A stretch of DNA of 64,000 bases, from the NCBI GenBank assembly GCA_024220505.1, contig JAKZZE010000004.1, positions 62,001 to 126,000 on the forward strand. The letters are read 5' to 3'. This DNA is from Rhizopus arrhizus. Lineage: Eukaryota; Mucoromycota; Mucoromycetes; Mucorales; Rhizopodaceae. Position numbers and translations under genes: made by a program. This document shows, one piece after another, positions 41,170 through 52,980 of the stretch. Below the pieces are notes generated by a model, which was not told the DNA's origin, searched no databases, and was given only the letters and a program-made list of their open reading frames with translations. The first letter of the stretch is position 1; every line of letters begins with the position of its first letter.

Positions 41170-41707
41170 AAATGTGTGAGTTTCAATTTTACTTGAATGG
41201 TTTTTTAACTGAATGTACATTGCAAGATCCCTCATCGCTCCTTGTTGAATGGATTGATGCCATCTTACTTTCCTTCTGATACGTGCTCCATTTGTGTTGC
41301 TTTTTCGAATAGTTTGGAGCATTTTCTTAATGGCTGTCCAAAAAAGGCTCATCTGGTAAACGGTTTGGAATGAGTGTTTTCGCCTTTTGACTCTGACGCC
41401 AAATCCGCTACAAAAAGCATTCTTCCATCTGAAAATTCCTCCATTTATTTGCTGTCCTCTGCCTGTCTCTCCAGTTGTTGTGGTTGAATTTACGTTATTG
41501 GCTACCTGGCATGCAAATTGACAGTTGATTTTCAACAATCAACCTTTTGTTCTGTCTGTTGTCATTCAAAGCGCCCGCCAGTTTTATCAAGATCTTCTTC
41601 AAGGTCACGCTCACCATAATTTGTTCCTATTCCCATTGAATTAATTTAGTTTACCAATGAAAAATTTCCTTACATTTATTCATATATCAACTATTCCACC
41701 ACAACGC

Positions 41708-41739
<32 letters not shown>

Positions 41740-43913
41740 CACTTTGCATGTATTTTTAAAATTTGAAACCCAAAACAATTACAGTGACTTGATCATGTCA
41801 CATCAATAAACGTGAGCTTTGACTGTATAAAAAAATGTCAAAATCTTTGCTACCAATATTGATAGAGATTCAACCCATAGTGAATATGAATTTTATAGAA
41901 AAAGCCAACATGCATTGTCTCTATCAAAAAGGTTTATAAAATATCATCTATGCTCCTCATCATTTGTATAAATCAAGTTGGCAACAAAGAATTAGGGTCA
42001 AAGGTCAATAGGAATGATATCATGCTCCTTCATGCGAGAAACAACAAACGATATTTGATTTTGGTAGTGTTTCACGTTTTCAGTTAGCACGATTAAATTT
42101 CACCCATTTGGTTCCCTTCTTGTTTCTATGGTCGCATTGATAATCTTTTTCATACGACAAAAAATAATCGCTATTTGGTTTAGCAGAAAGAAGACGATTC
42201 AATGATTCAACTGCTTTATAGAATAGAAAAGGAAAAATCCGAGGATTGTTGTATTGTTGATGATTAAAAAACCCATACTTATACTCGACATTGTTGATCA
42301 AATGGTCAAACAGCTTCACAGCAGAATCAATTGCTAAAATAATCCATCAAATAGTGGGCGACAGCGTTATGCAAAAGCTGAAATCAGCTATTCAAACGCA
42401 TGTAAAAGAAAATATTCAATTTGTTTCAAAGTTATTAAAGTGACAGTAACACCTATACCAAGTCCAAAGATTTTCAATCCAGTAGAATTATTAAAACAGC
42501 AAGACGAATGATGCAAGAAGATCTACTCTCAAAACTAGAGTTAAATGGCAATGATGTCCCTGGCATAATATTTATCAAGAAATACATGTTCACAAAGCCA
42601 GTTGAACGTATCAGTTGGGCTATATGTTATAAGGGCGGTTGTAATCAAGATTAATTTAGCGATTTTAGAAATGTTTCAAGTGTAAAAGATGCGTGTCATA
42701 AATGCAAAAAGAAAAAGAATCTGTCCTTACTCATGTGTTGTATCGGAAAAGTATGCGTTATTAAATTGTTTACATAGATGTTAGTACGCGACTTTGCATA
42801 ATAAATATCCGTTTATAGCTACTCTATAGTATTCTTTTTTAAATGCGGCTTGTTATATTGAATATCCAAAGTGATATATCTCCCAATTTATTGTAAAAAT
42901 AAAACCAGCAAAAAAAAAAGAAAAAAAAAAATAGTAATTATTCACCGTATCAGTATGCTTGCAATATGTATGGATTTTATATAATATGCAAGCATGTACG
43001 ATTTCATTAAAGATGTTTAATTATAATACCTCAAATCATTATATAATTATGTCGCAACAGTATTCATGAATATCGCCACATGTATTATTGATTATTTACA
43101 GCGCACTCACTTTGTGGTGATATACAGCAGAATGATCTACTGTGCTATGTCCGTACTGATTAACAGATGACAGGAAGCTTCTGGTTAATCTTGTTACTAG
43201 TTCATAAGTAACATTCCAATGTGTGTTGCTCAAAGTCGTTTGAAGCAAAGAAAAGGTTTGAATTACTATGTATTTGATTCTTTGTTGATCATGTAAAGCG
43301 TTTGACTAAATTATGTTTATGTCTATGCAAATCGATACATCATCCTACACCAATACTTGATCCGCAATCGTTAGTTTGCCTTGGCAAGATATACATGTCA
43401 GCCAGACTATTTTTCCATGCACTAGCATCATCAAGCTTGAATAATGCTTGTTTGGTATATGATAATCATCTTTTGAGCACTAAAATATGTTTGATCTAGA
43501 AGCAAAGCTCTTTAATAACATAATCAAATTGCTAAGCACCCTGCCAGCTCAATTAGCGATTCAATCATTTAGAAAATTTCTCACAAAGTGAAAAGGCTTT
43601 ACGATTGTAAACGAAAAAGCATTGTAAATAAAAAAGATGCTTTTCGACTCTTGTCAAGTTTACAATCTTTTAAGGCAAGACTACAAACGGGGCAAGTGAG
43701 CAGTAAGATCCAAACTGTCCTTCACAGAAACTAATTCTTTTTTAGTATCCCTTGCGTTTATTAGGATGAGACTAAAATCAGTTCATACGATGATCAAAGA
43801 AATTAAAAACAAAAAGGAACCGATCATCGAACGCAAGTCAAAGTTGATTTATTATTTCGGCATGAATGTAAAGAATCAACAGCCTGGATCAATAAAAGAA
43901 AAAGACATGATGC
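41121..43913. other. Degenerate region with unrecognised coding fragments
   Basis: 2.8 kb without an intact gene. Homopolymer runs at about 41140-41165 and 41709-41738. A minus-strand fragment at 42319-42000 reads KLFDHLINNVEYKYGFFNHQ, then SDYFLSYEKDYQCDHRNKKG, and after a frame change ENVKHYQNQISFVVSRMKEH, ending at a stop near 41998. A + strand fragment at about 42480-42650 reads RMMQEDLLSKLELNGNDVPG. They look like relics of host or element genes, but I cannot name them. Open frames at 43302 and 43766 are not convincing. Confidence 0.4.
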
Positions 43914-45645
43914 TTATAATTTTCTTATGTCATGTATATCGGCAAAGTTGATCAAATCATCTTTTTCTTCTTCCTCTTCTTCCTCTTCCTCTTCCCACTC
44001 TTCTTCATAATTTCTTTTTCTTCTCAATTCAAATTTACCACCTTTTGTTGAAGCCTTTGAGAAACCGTCGATGTATTCGATGGCCATGCAACATTCTGCA
44101 AGATAGAGCTCTTTCAGAACGACATGTTTCCAATCCGATATTTCTGGGGTATAAAAAGCAGTCAACTCCAAAGTCTGCATACAAAGAGGTTAGTGAGAGC
44201 TAGATGATCCTTCTTGTTCACCTTCAGAGCCAAACGATCACCCATGCTTGGGAAGCTCTCTTTCAAATCGAACTTTGGTAATTCTTCATAGTTTACTGGA
44301 ACATGACTTTGGGTCTCATCCTTCTTTTCTTGCTCAACAGCCTGTTCTTCTCTGGGTGATTTCTCTGCGTAGAAAAGAGTGGGCATGTTGTGGATAGGAT
44401 ATTGGTGAATGGGTGTATGGTAATTGCGTCCTTTTTTATTCTTGTATCTTGTTGAGGCCTCTGAAAAGGTGACCAGGGCACGACCGTGAAGATTCTTGGG
44501 ATCCTTTTGGATGGCATCTGTTTCAACAAGATCATCATACGCTTCAAAAATAGTATGTGTCTTTGATTGCTCTTTACCACCGACAGTTGTATTTTCTTCA
44601 AATCTGACTCGGCTACCCTCATTTAATTCGCCCGTACTCGATCTCTTTTCAGTCACTGGTTTCTTTGATGGCAAAGCCTTTTTGACTTTGTTTTGTTTAT
44701 TGTTCACATTCAACTCATCTTTCGTTTGATCCTTTTTCTTCAGTCGATCATTCAATTGCTTAGCTTCTGCTGGATGATCCTTTGACCTGTCGTTTGCTGT
44801 GTTGTCCTCTTTTGCCTTGAGTTGTTCCATCTGGGCCTTGAACAGATCTCTTGACTCGATTGCTTTCTGATGTTCCTTTTTCAATTCTTGTTGTAATTTC
44901 TTGAGCTTTTCCTGCTCTCGTTTGATCTTCTTTTGTTCTTTTCTGATCAATTTCTTTTCTTTTTCGGCCTCTCGTCTTCTCTCTTCTTTTTTCAACTTTT
45001 CTTGCTCCTTTTTTAATCTCTCTTGTTCCCTTTTCGCCTTCTCTTTGGTTTTCTCGAGCTCTCTTTTAGCCTCTTTCTTTTCTTCTTCCTTTTTCAGTCT
45101 ATCCATCTTCTTTTTCATCTCTCTCTCTTCTTCTTTTCTCCTTTCTAATTCTCTTGCTGCTCGCTCCACTTGTTCCTTCTCCTTCTTTTTTCCTACTTTC
45201 TTTCTTGTCGTTTTCAATACTTGCTTGTTCTTATCGTCTGCCTTTTTCTTTTTTGCAGACTTGTCTGCTTCATTGTCCTCTATAGTTAAACAGGGATTAG
45301 TCAGTGTTCGATTACAACAAAACGCGTCTGTTCCACTTGCCTTGTTTTCTCTTTTTTGAGGCAACTAGTATTGTCTTTAAGCTACATTGCATGCGATTAG
45401 TCTTTGAGAGGAAATAAAATAAAATGTCTAGCTTACTGAATCGTGTCACCTTCACGAATGATATCTTTGACTGTATGCTGTGGTAATAAGGTACAATTAT
45501 CAAGTGTTAGTTCAACTTGTTTGGGATCCATGGATAATTTCAAATCATCCATCATGTCCTTTTGTAATTGCTTGATGGTTTGGCTTTCATTAGCTAAAAA
45601 CCAACAGCGTAACTGAGTCGCTTCAACACATAATTTGATTCTCAT
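43914..45645 (-). CDS. COIL: Coilin (Cajal body scaffold), three exons
   Basis: Coilin is the scaffold of Cajal bodies, where spliceosomal snRNPs mature. Exons 45645-45437, 45350-44222 and 44174-43914 join in frame to 532 residues. The introns (86 and 47 nt) have GTAAGC/GTGAAC donors, CTAAT/CTCACTAAC branch sites and AG acceptors. Residues 1-70 (MRIKLCVEATQLRCWFLANE...LDNCTLLPQHTVKDIIREGD) fit the ubiquitin-like self-association domain. Residues about 100-290 are a very Lys/Glu-rich charged coil. The C-terminus, SFPSMGDRLALK joined across intron 2 to TLELTAFYTPEISDWKHVVL, matches the coilin Tudor-like domain (human: [28 protein letters not shown]), followed by an acidic Glu run. The family call rests mainly on the two ends. 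Transcribed divergently from FCP1. Confidence 0.78.
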
Positions 45646-45851
45646 GTTTTTTTTTTTTTTAAAAAAAAAAAGTTTTTTAAAAAAAAGTGACCTGTTTTTG
45701 GTTGCATAAATTTAAAGCACGTGAGAATGCGCGCTTGGAGGTTTATTTTCTTCATTTCTGAATCCTTTCTTTTTTTTTCTTTTCTTTAATAACAAAGTAA
45801 GTAACAAGGTTTGATTGAGCTGTGCGAATGAATTGAATGTGATGTGTAGAT
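45646..45851. promoter_or_regulatory. Short divergent promoter between coilin and FCP1
   Basis: Only 206 bp separate the two start codons. The segment has facing T and A runs (about 45650-45688) and no obvious TATA box, so both genes probably share one nucleosome-free region. The A/T runs could form a hairpin. Confidence 0.55.
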
Positions 45852-47850
45852 ATGGAAGTGTGTAGTCATCAGGTACAATACAATGGATTATGTGCTGTTT
45901 GTGGTACATTATTAGAAAGGTAAACGAACTAGAAAAAAAAAAAGAAAAGAAATTCATAAAATGATAGCACATCAGACGAGGAACATATCAACATGAGTTA
46001 TGATAACATCGGACTCACCGTCAGCCGATCGGTAAATAGGAGCTTTATCTTCATCCCACGTATCTCTCACCGATTCTTAGGAAGCAGAAAGGTTGGAAGT
46101 AGAGAATGCAAAGAGATTACTAGACCAAAAGAAGCTGTCGCTCATATTGGACTTGGATCAAACAATCGTTCATGCTTCATGTGATCAGCGTATCAGTCAG
46201 TGGCAAAATTCAGACATTCGTCAGTTCAATTTACCCAGGAGCCCTCTGGTCTATTACATCAAGTTGAGACCGGGCCTGGTTGAGTTTTTAAAGGAAATTG
46301 AAGAATTATATGAACTGCATATTTATACCATGGGCACCAAGGATTACGCAAAGGCTGTGGCCAAAGAGATCGATCCAGAGGGCTGTTTGTTTAAAGAGCG
46401 GATCTTGTCTAGAGATGAAAGTGGATGTAAGCCAAGGAGCGCTTTTCTACTTTTTGCTTACCTTGTCCTTAGGTCTGACACAAAAGAAACTTCAACGCAT
46501 CTTTCCTTGTGATACCTCAATGGTCGTCGTTTTGGACGACAGATCGGACGTCTGGAGCTACTCGCCTAATCTAGTTCGAATAAAACCATGTAGGCTCTCC
46601 TATTCAGACCAGTACACACACAGTGCTTATTTTTTCTAATAGACGAATATTTCATTGGCACGGGTGATATCCACAGCCCTACAAAGAATAAGGTAATCAA
46701 GATTAGGCACATGCACAAAGCAGAACTCATCTGTTATTTAGGAAGAAAGAAAAGTGACAGACTTAGCACCCAGTCACAACAAAGAGGATGCCTACAGAGA
46801 TGATGATGTGGAGCTCTATACAATGTTAAATGTAAATGATGTACATTTCTTTTTAGATGATTGATCTTTTGTGTCTGTAGATACTGAAAAAGATACACCA
46901 AGAGTTTTACAAGAACAAAAAAGAAGGCGATGTCACCAAGATTATACCAAACATGAAACGTCAAGTGTTGCACCACTGCATCATCTCATTCGCACCCGAC
47001 GTGATCCCTTCCAATCTAAAGGACCCAACCCTTTCATGGATTTGGCAGATGGGTACCTCCTTTGGTGCGCTGTGTTCGAATGACCTGACAGGTAAGACGA
47101 CCCATCTGATCGCTGTCCGGTGGGATGCAAAGGCCAAGGCGGCCAAGGACTATGGCCATTCCAAGATCGTGACGCCTGCTTGGTTGCTGGACAGTACGGC
47201 CCGTTGGGCGATCCAGGATGAAGCGGCCTATGCCTTGGAGGATTTGGATGTGGAAAATCCGGATTCAGTTTCGCTCGAGGATAGCTTGTTTGCGACTGAA
47301 GAGGAAAAAGAGGCGCTGGATGTGGATTGGGATGAAGTGAACAAGGAAGTCGAGGATTTTATGAATGAGAGCGGGATTGATGATGAAGGTGACACGACTG
47401 ATTCGGAACTCTCACCCGTCCTGTCCAAACAGCAAAGGTAACTGATCGTTGACACCCCTCTGCTTGTATTCATCGCTTTATAGTCCAACCGAAAGCTTGC
47501 ACAAGAAGTGGAAAAGGAAAAGAGAGGCGAAAAATGATGAAAGCAGCGAAGAAGACAATCAGAGCCCTGGGCAGAAAAGAGTAAAGAAACGAGGAAAATC
47601 ACAACTATCAAAAGTGACAACGCTATCAAGTCATGATACCAATAACAGCTCGAGTAGCAGTAGTAGCAGTAGCAGTAGCAGTAGCAGTAGCAGTAGCAGT
47701 AGCAGCAGTAGTGATAGTAATTCAGAAAGCGACAGCACTCTTCACAAAAATAATACAGCCACTAGCACTCCTAATAGTGTTGAAGAAGAAGACGATGACG
47801 ATCTAGATTCATTTGCTGGCATTTTAGAAGAAGAAATGCTGCATTCATAA
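45852..47850 (+). CDS. FCP1: RNA polymerase II CTD phosphatase FCP1, eight exons
   Basis: Removes phosphate from Ser2/Ser5 of the RNA polymerase II CTD to recycle the polymerase. Exons 45852-45919, 45968-46031, 46081-46426, 46473-46589, 46643-46692, 46742-46831, 46881-47437 and 47484-47850 give 552 residues. Domains: a Cys-rich start (CSHQVQYNGLCAVCGTLLE); the FCPH domain with catalytic DLDQT (about residue 68) and LDDRSDVW; a BRCT domain (about residues 300-400, CIISFAPDVIP to TPAWLLDSTARW); and a C-terminal Ser repeat with the acidic DDLDSFAGILEEEM tail that in relatives binds TFIIF and TFIIB. The start is fixed by an in-frame TGA 12 nt upstream. The N-terminal region found before the FCPH domain in many Fcp1 proteins is absent, so the protein is shorter than yeast Fcp1 (about 730). 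Confidence 0.93.
47652..47712 (+). repeat. AGTAGC microsatellite coding for a Ser run
   Basis: Repeats of AGTAGC/AGCAGT encode about 24 consecutive serines in the FCP1 C-terminal linker. Length variation here would stay in frame. Confidence 0.9.
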
Positions 47851-48162
47851 CACATGTATTGGTTGCATTGCCAAGTAATAATAAACTGTACAGACATTGT
47901 AGATTTTATGAAAGGAAAAAAAAAAAAAGCTTTGCTGCATGCAAGATTGAAGCTGAAGTCAACAAGGCTTTTCTTGACAAGTACTTGTTCATTTCTATTT
48001 TCAAATTGCAACTCATTTCGTCACATGAATAGAAATTCAATCAAGCTCTTTACAACTTGCGGAATGCTCTTTTTATGCTGTGTGTCGGATGTTTAATTTC
48101 TAGTTTTGTGTAAAAAAAAAAGTTGGCCTGGGGTCGAGTCGATTTCTTTCTTGCAAATTTTG

Positions 48163-49254
48163 ATGAACGATTCATTGAATACAACAGAGATTGTAGACCT
48201 GATTCAAACTCATTTAATAAATGCTTCTTGTTCAAAAAGCAGTACTTTATCATTTATAAAGGGATTTATTCTTGGGCAGCTAAGTGTGATTGTTGTTGTG
48301 ATACTAGTACTTCGATATTTATTTACAGAAGACGTGAAACATGTAAAAAAGGTAATTTGAACAGTAAAAAAAAAAAAAAAGGAATTGAAACTTATTCTCA
48401 CTAGCGATATATACCTTCACGTCCTTCGCTGAATACAGCGCCCTCTGTTGCAGCTGCCGCATTACCCAACGACCACATCACCTTGAAAACCTATTATGAT
48501 GTCATTCACCATCCACCCGAAAGTACTGACTGGCTCAATGTGTTGCTAGCACAAGTGATTTTACAGTATAGACAAGATGCGAGTATCAACAATCGGATGA
48601 GTTGTGCTTTGGATAGTGTATTTAACAGTGGTGTTCGGCCAAGCTTTGTAGGACCGATTCATGTGACAGAATTGAATCTGGGACAAGAGTTTCCGATCTT
48701 TAGTCGTGCACGTATCCGACCTTCGGATGAAGCAGGTTCTACGGTAATCAGGATAGGAACGTTTTTATCTGTTGACTGATCCTTGTGACTGTAGAGAGCA
48801 GAGATTGATTTTGAATACAGTGATCAAGTTACACTAGGGATAGAAACACAGCTTATTTTAAATTGGCCAAAGCAAGCGTTCGCCGTCTTGCCGGTCTCAC
48901 TTGTTCTTTCTGTCGTTCGATTTTCTGGAACGGTAAGTGAGGTGAGATGATGGATTCGATTACTCATGATTTGATTAGTTGACGATCGAATTGATTAATC
49001 CACCAGAGACAACGACTAAACCAAAGATTCCACTTGAAAGATACATTGCTATTTCCTCTTATTCTGATTTTATCTTGGACTTGCAAGTACAATCCTTGAT
49101 TGGATCCAAAACAAAATTAGAAGATATCCCAAAATTGACAGATTTGATACAAACTAAATTAAGAAATATGTATATTGATAAACTTGTTTATCCACAGTTT
49201 GTAAAGATTAAAGTACCTAATATGTGGAAAGAACAAGAAGAACAAGAAGAATAA
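48163..49254 (+). CDS. MMM1: ERMES subunit MMM1, four exons
   Basis: ER-membrane anchor of the ER-mitochondria tether (ERMES, with Mdm10, Mdm12 and Mdm34) that moves lipids through its SMP domain. Exons 48163-48351, 48405-48743, 48795-48932 and 48979-49254 join to 313 residues. A short lumenal N-terminus with a possible NTT/NAS glycosylation site is followed by one transmembrane segment (about residues 33-52, FIKGFILGQLSVIVVVILVLRY), a Pro/Ala linker, and the SMP domain (ESTDWLNVLLAQVILQYRQD, ITELNLGQEFP-like VTELNLGQEFPIFSRARIRP, IETQLILNWPKQAFAVLPVS, LDLQVQSLIGSKTKL). The ATG at 48163 is used because upstream codons are A-tract encoded. It is somewhat shorter than ascomycete Mmm1. An in-frame ATG-like extension to 48106 is possible but unlikely. 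Confidence 0.92.
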
Positions 49255-50209
49255 AATAAATTGTACATATCTTTCATTCTTTAGGTTTCAAACAATGAGT
49301 CTGTTGTATACAGTATTTATTTATATTCATGCTGAATGAGATGAGGTTAGTAAACTGGTTTATACACAAAAAAAAAAACCTCAAATATTTGAAGGCTTTA
49401 ATATATTCAAAGAATGAAATAAAGGAGATCAATGTAATTTGCTTACATCATTAAAAGAATGTTGATTGGTCAATACGTGACTTGTTTAAAGTCCAATAAA
49501 AAATTTATCAAGGGAGGGGTGAGGGTATATAAGAAAAAAATTTTCCCTTCTTTTCTTTCTCATCCTTTCTTTCCCTATTTTTTTTTTATATTAAATCAAT
49601 TCACTTTTTGTTTTTTGTGTGTTATTTGTGTACATATTTCATATTATATTATCGGTAAGCTATCTTTTTTTTTTAATTTAAACTAAATAGAACTCTCTCT
49701 TTCTCTCTCTTTTTTTTTTTTTCCCCTCTTTCCCTTGGATTTTCAAACAAAGAATCCAAATACTTTTTATATAAAAAAAGGACCACTTATTATTTCCCTC
49801 TTGTTTTTAAAGTAAAAGTGTGATATAAAGAGAGAGAGAGAAAAAAAAAAAAGAAGGACAAGAAAAAGCAAATATAAAATACCGGTTTTTGTGGTACAAG
49901 TTGATATGAGCTCATAAGAGGATGATTAAATCTTTTTTTCTCACATTTGTGACGATAAGGAAAGGGAGACAGATGCTCACAGAATAAGAAAAGAGATTCC
50001 TTTTTTTGTGTGTGTGTGTATGCTGTTGGTGTTCTTATCCAATCAAACTGCGGTATTCAATCCTAGCGATTCTGTTTATGCCGATTCAAATTGAGCATTA
50101 AAGAGAGAAAGAGAGAGAGAAAGAGAGTCTATGATAGTGGATGAGAAAAAAAAAAGATTTTTTTTTGGCTGATCAATTCTTTTTATTAGGAAAAAAAGAA
50201 TAAAAGAAA
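49255..50209 (+). promoter_or_regulatory. Long pyrimidine-rich upstream region of the PNUTS-like gene
   Basis: No gene. A clear TATATAAG lies at 49526-49533, followed by CT-rich and T-rich stretches (49545-49740), then GA repeats (49828-49855, 50103-50126). If the TATA is used, the 5' leader would be about 650 nt, possibly with an unseen leader intron. The 75-codon frame at 49459 overlaps the TATA and is not a gene. Confidence 0.5.
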
Positions 50210-51245
50210 ATGAGTGGAGATAATCATCAAGGTAAATGAAAACAGTTTAATATTTTATTTTGTTTTAACTTTTTAAACTAGATTTAGGAGGTAACGCGAC
50301 TTGTGATTCTTTTTTTTTTTTGGCTTTGTTTCTTATGCTTTTTATACGTAGATCTTTTAAATCAACAAGGAATAACAAATAAAGAGCATCTAAACATCTA
50401 TCTTCAATTGATTAAGCATGCTTCCCCTTTTACTTATCTGGATTGCTTATTGAAAACAACCGAAAAAGAAATGCTGAACAATCTCGCTGAAAGTGATGAT
50501 GTTGCGAATATTTTGTATCAGGCATTAACAGAATCTTGGCATCATAAAGAGAAAAAAACACTTGCCCTGATTTTAAAGGTAGAAATCAAGAATGAAAAAT
50601 GATCCAATCGTTTAATTGTTTTATTATAGACACTGAATAACATTCCTTTTCCTGTAAGACGTCTAGCCAAGTGTAAGTTGGGAGTTGCAATAAAAGAATT
50701 GGTGAATGATACACTTGGACAAGACGATGACATTCATATGGCTGCAAAGCAATTAAAGATAAAGTGGATGAAATTATTGAAAGCAAATGATTCGACAAAA
50801 GGTGATTTTCACAATCATCCTTCATGATCTCTTTCTAATGTTTTTTATAGCAGTACAACCCTCTGCATCAGCACCCATACAGAAAAAACCCGAAATCAGA
50901 TTAGCCATTGATAAAGAACCACCCGCAGCAAAACTTGTGAACAAAGAACCCTCGTTGAGAGCCATGGCCCTGGCCGACCACAATTTCATGGCAGAATTGT
51001 TAAAGGAACCACCCAAACAGTATCGTACGCGTCCTGTCTATCACAACGAAAACGTCGCAGACCTCTTACAAGCCAAACAGTCAAACGCTGTTTCCTCTGA
51101 GCCCACGACCCCTACTGCTGCCTTTGTACCCCAATTGCCCACCCGTTCTCCTCCTGCTACCCCTAAAAAATCAGTCAAGTTTGCTGATAAATTATATGAA
51201 ATCAGAGAGTATACGCCTGATCCTGAAGAATGGGCTAATTTTGTA

Positions 51246-51288
<43 letters not shown>

Positions 51289-52145
51289 TTCTGTTTAAAT
51301 CCTGCTGGTATCTTATTTTTTTTTTCGTGACAGGATGCGATGGGCCAGCCTGTGAATCATGAATATGGTAATGCGCACGACATGGACGTACAAGAAGCAC
51401 ATGTGGCCTTTAACATGTCACCTTCTTTGAACTGGTACAGACCTCGTCTGATTGCCATTGATCCAAGTATTGAAAATATCTGTATTCGTAAACCCATCCT
51501 GACCCAGGAGTCTCAGTGGCATGAACGCCGTGAACGTACAGCACTCGCAGCTGTCTATCTAAGTCAGCATCATATCCCCTTTTCTCCTGCAGAGCCTGAT
51601 GAAGTGCCCGACATGAACCTGAACGTACCCATCATTCCGATTGTTGACATCGATATACCCGAGTCCAGTGCAGATCCTGGCCTGGTCCATCACCAGCCCA
51701 CCTTTCATCCCCCTCCTCTCGTCACTCATCCTCCTGTGTTTCATCCTACCACTGTTGCCAATCCTTCTCACCCTCAAGCACCATCTTATCAAACACATCC
51801 TCCCGTGGAACGACCCAAGGTTAGCGAAAGAGATATTGATGCACTATTGAAAAATAATCCTACGTAAAGTACATAACATATGAAATACAGCATGATGTTT
51901 AACTCGTTTTCTATTAGCATCATGAGTTCCTTAAAACAGTTATCCTTCTTACATACAGGTGCCGCCAAAGTCAATCCAGCCAGTCAGGTAAAGAAAAAAA
52001 AAAATTCAAGTGGATCGAGTGACTCATGTATTTTTAGGGAAACTTACACGGCATTAGAGCTGATCATGCAAAGGTATCCAAAAAGCAAGTATTCAAAAAA
52101 AATAACAACAGCTCTTCATCTATCGCATCACCACATTACTATTAA
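50210..52145 (+). CDS. PNUTS/Ppn1-like PP1-targeting protein, seven exons
   Basis: PNUTS (PPP1R10; Ppn1 in fission yeast) brings protein phosphatase 1 to chromatin and to the polymerase II termination machinery. Exons 50210-50231, 50352-50578, 50630-50801, 50851-51242, 51334-51863, 51918-51987 and 52038-52145 join to 506 residues. Seen: a TFIIS N-terminal (LW) helical domain (about residues 60-135: LALILKTLNNIPFPVRRLAK, IKWMKLLKA), then a PP1-docking RVxF-type motif KKSVKFADKLYEIREYTPD (about residue 252), placed and followed like the PNUTS TVTW-LREY stretch, and a Pro/His-rich C-terminal half. No CCCH finger is seen at the end. The fourth intron has a T-tract of about 38 nt. The last three exons are the least certain part. 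It could instead be another TFIIS-N protein with a chance RVxF. Confidence 0.65.
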
Positions 52146-52980
52146 AAAAGCTTTGGGCTTGTATTTTGTTTTCTGTATATACTTTTTTTTTTCTTCTTTT
52201 TTTTTCATTCACTTTAATTAAAAAAAAAAAGTAACAGCTGGGGTCTCCATTCCCTTATTTTTTATGTCAATGTTGTGTTTTATTGTTCTTTTTTAATACT
52301 TTTTATATGTCAGATGAGAGGAAAATCAGACTTTTAGTTTCCAAACAGCTTGGTGATATCAAGCCGTGATTTGTTCATGCTTTGCCCAAAGACTCTATCT
52401 TTTATTGTACACCTTTGGCTTCCAATGATTACTGTCTGTTTTTTAAATCAATTTCTATTTATAATTTAACAAACAATAAGAGTGTTCTTTCAATCTTTGC
52501 CTTTGTAGACTTCTTACATATTATAAACAGTCATGTCAATTCTAGTTGTTTATCCAGTGAAAGAAGGACAAGTAATCAAAATATAAAAACGTATTGCATT
52601 TAAGAACGCTTTAAATGAAATATGGCCCTCACATGGTTTATGAAGGCATGTTGCTAACCTGTTTATAAATTAGTACCAAATAAATATTATAAAGAAAACA
52701 TGAAGTTTATTTCTTTTATGCTCTTCAAAGAGCTTACAACTACAAAACATCTCTTCTTACAAGTTTACAATTCCTCTTTTTATGATCAGATCAAGAAAAT
52801 GATGTATATGATAATTATAAGAAGTGAGGAGGATATTTTACTCTTACAACAATCAAGAAGCTTGTTAAAGCTTTCTGTATTGTATGCTTTTATAATTGTG
52901 ACTTAATCTAATGTTTATTATAGGTATTGTATATCGCTGCTTTTTTATATGAGCTAAACAGTGTATAGTAGTGCGTATGA
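52146..52980. other. Intergenic region with a block repeated at 61.7 kb
   Basis: Converging space between the PNUTS-like gene and the P450. T- and A-tracts follow the stop. The block 52437-52566 resembles 61740-61866 (roughly three bases in four by eye). Open frames at 52382 and 52700 show no recognisable protein. Confidence 0.45.

Noticed and set aside
44901..45359. Ser/Phe-rich 152-codon + strand frame
   Set aside because: Antisense of the Lys/Glu-rich coil of coilin (GAA/AAG reversed).
47228..47629. Ser/Phe-rich minus-strand ORF
   Set aside because: Antisense of the FCP1 BRCT-to-tail region; the intron and frame evidence support FCP1.
49459..49686. 75-codon hydrophobic ORF
   Set aside because: Overlaps a TATA box and consists of T-rich leader sequence; no start context or homology.
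51559..51798. 79-codon minus-strand ORF
   Set aside because: Antisense shadow of the Pro/His-rich PNUTS-like exon 5.
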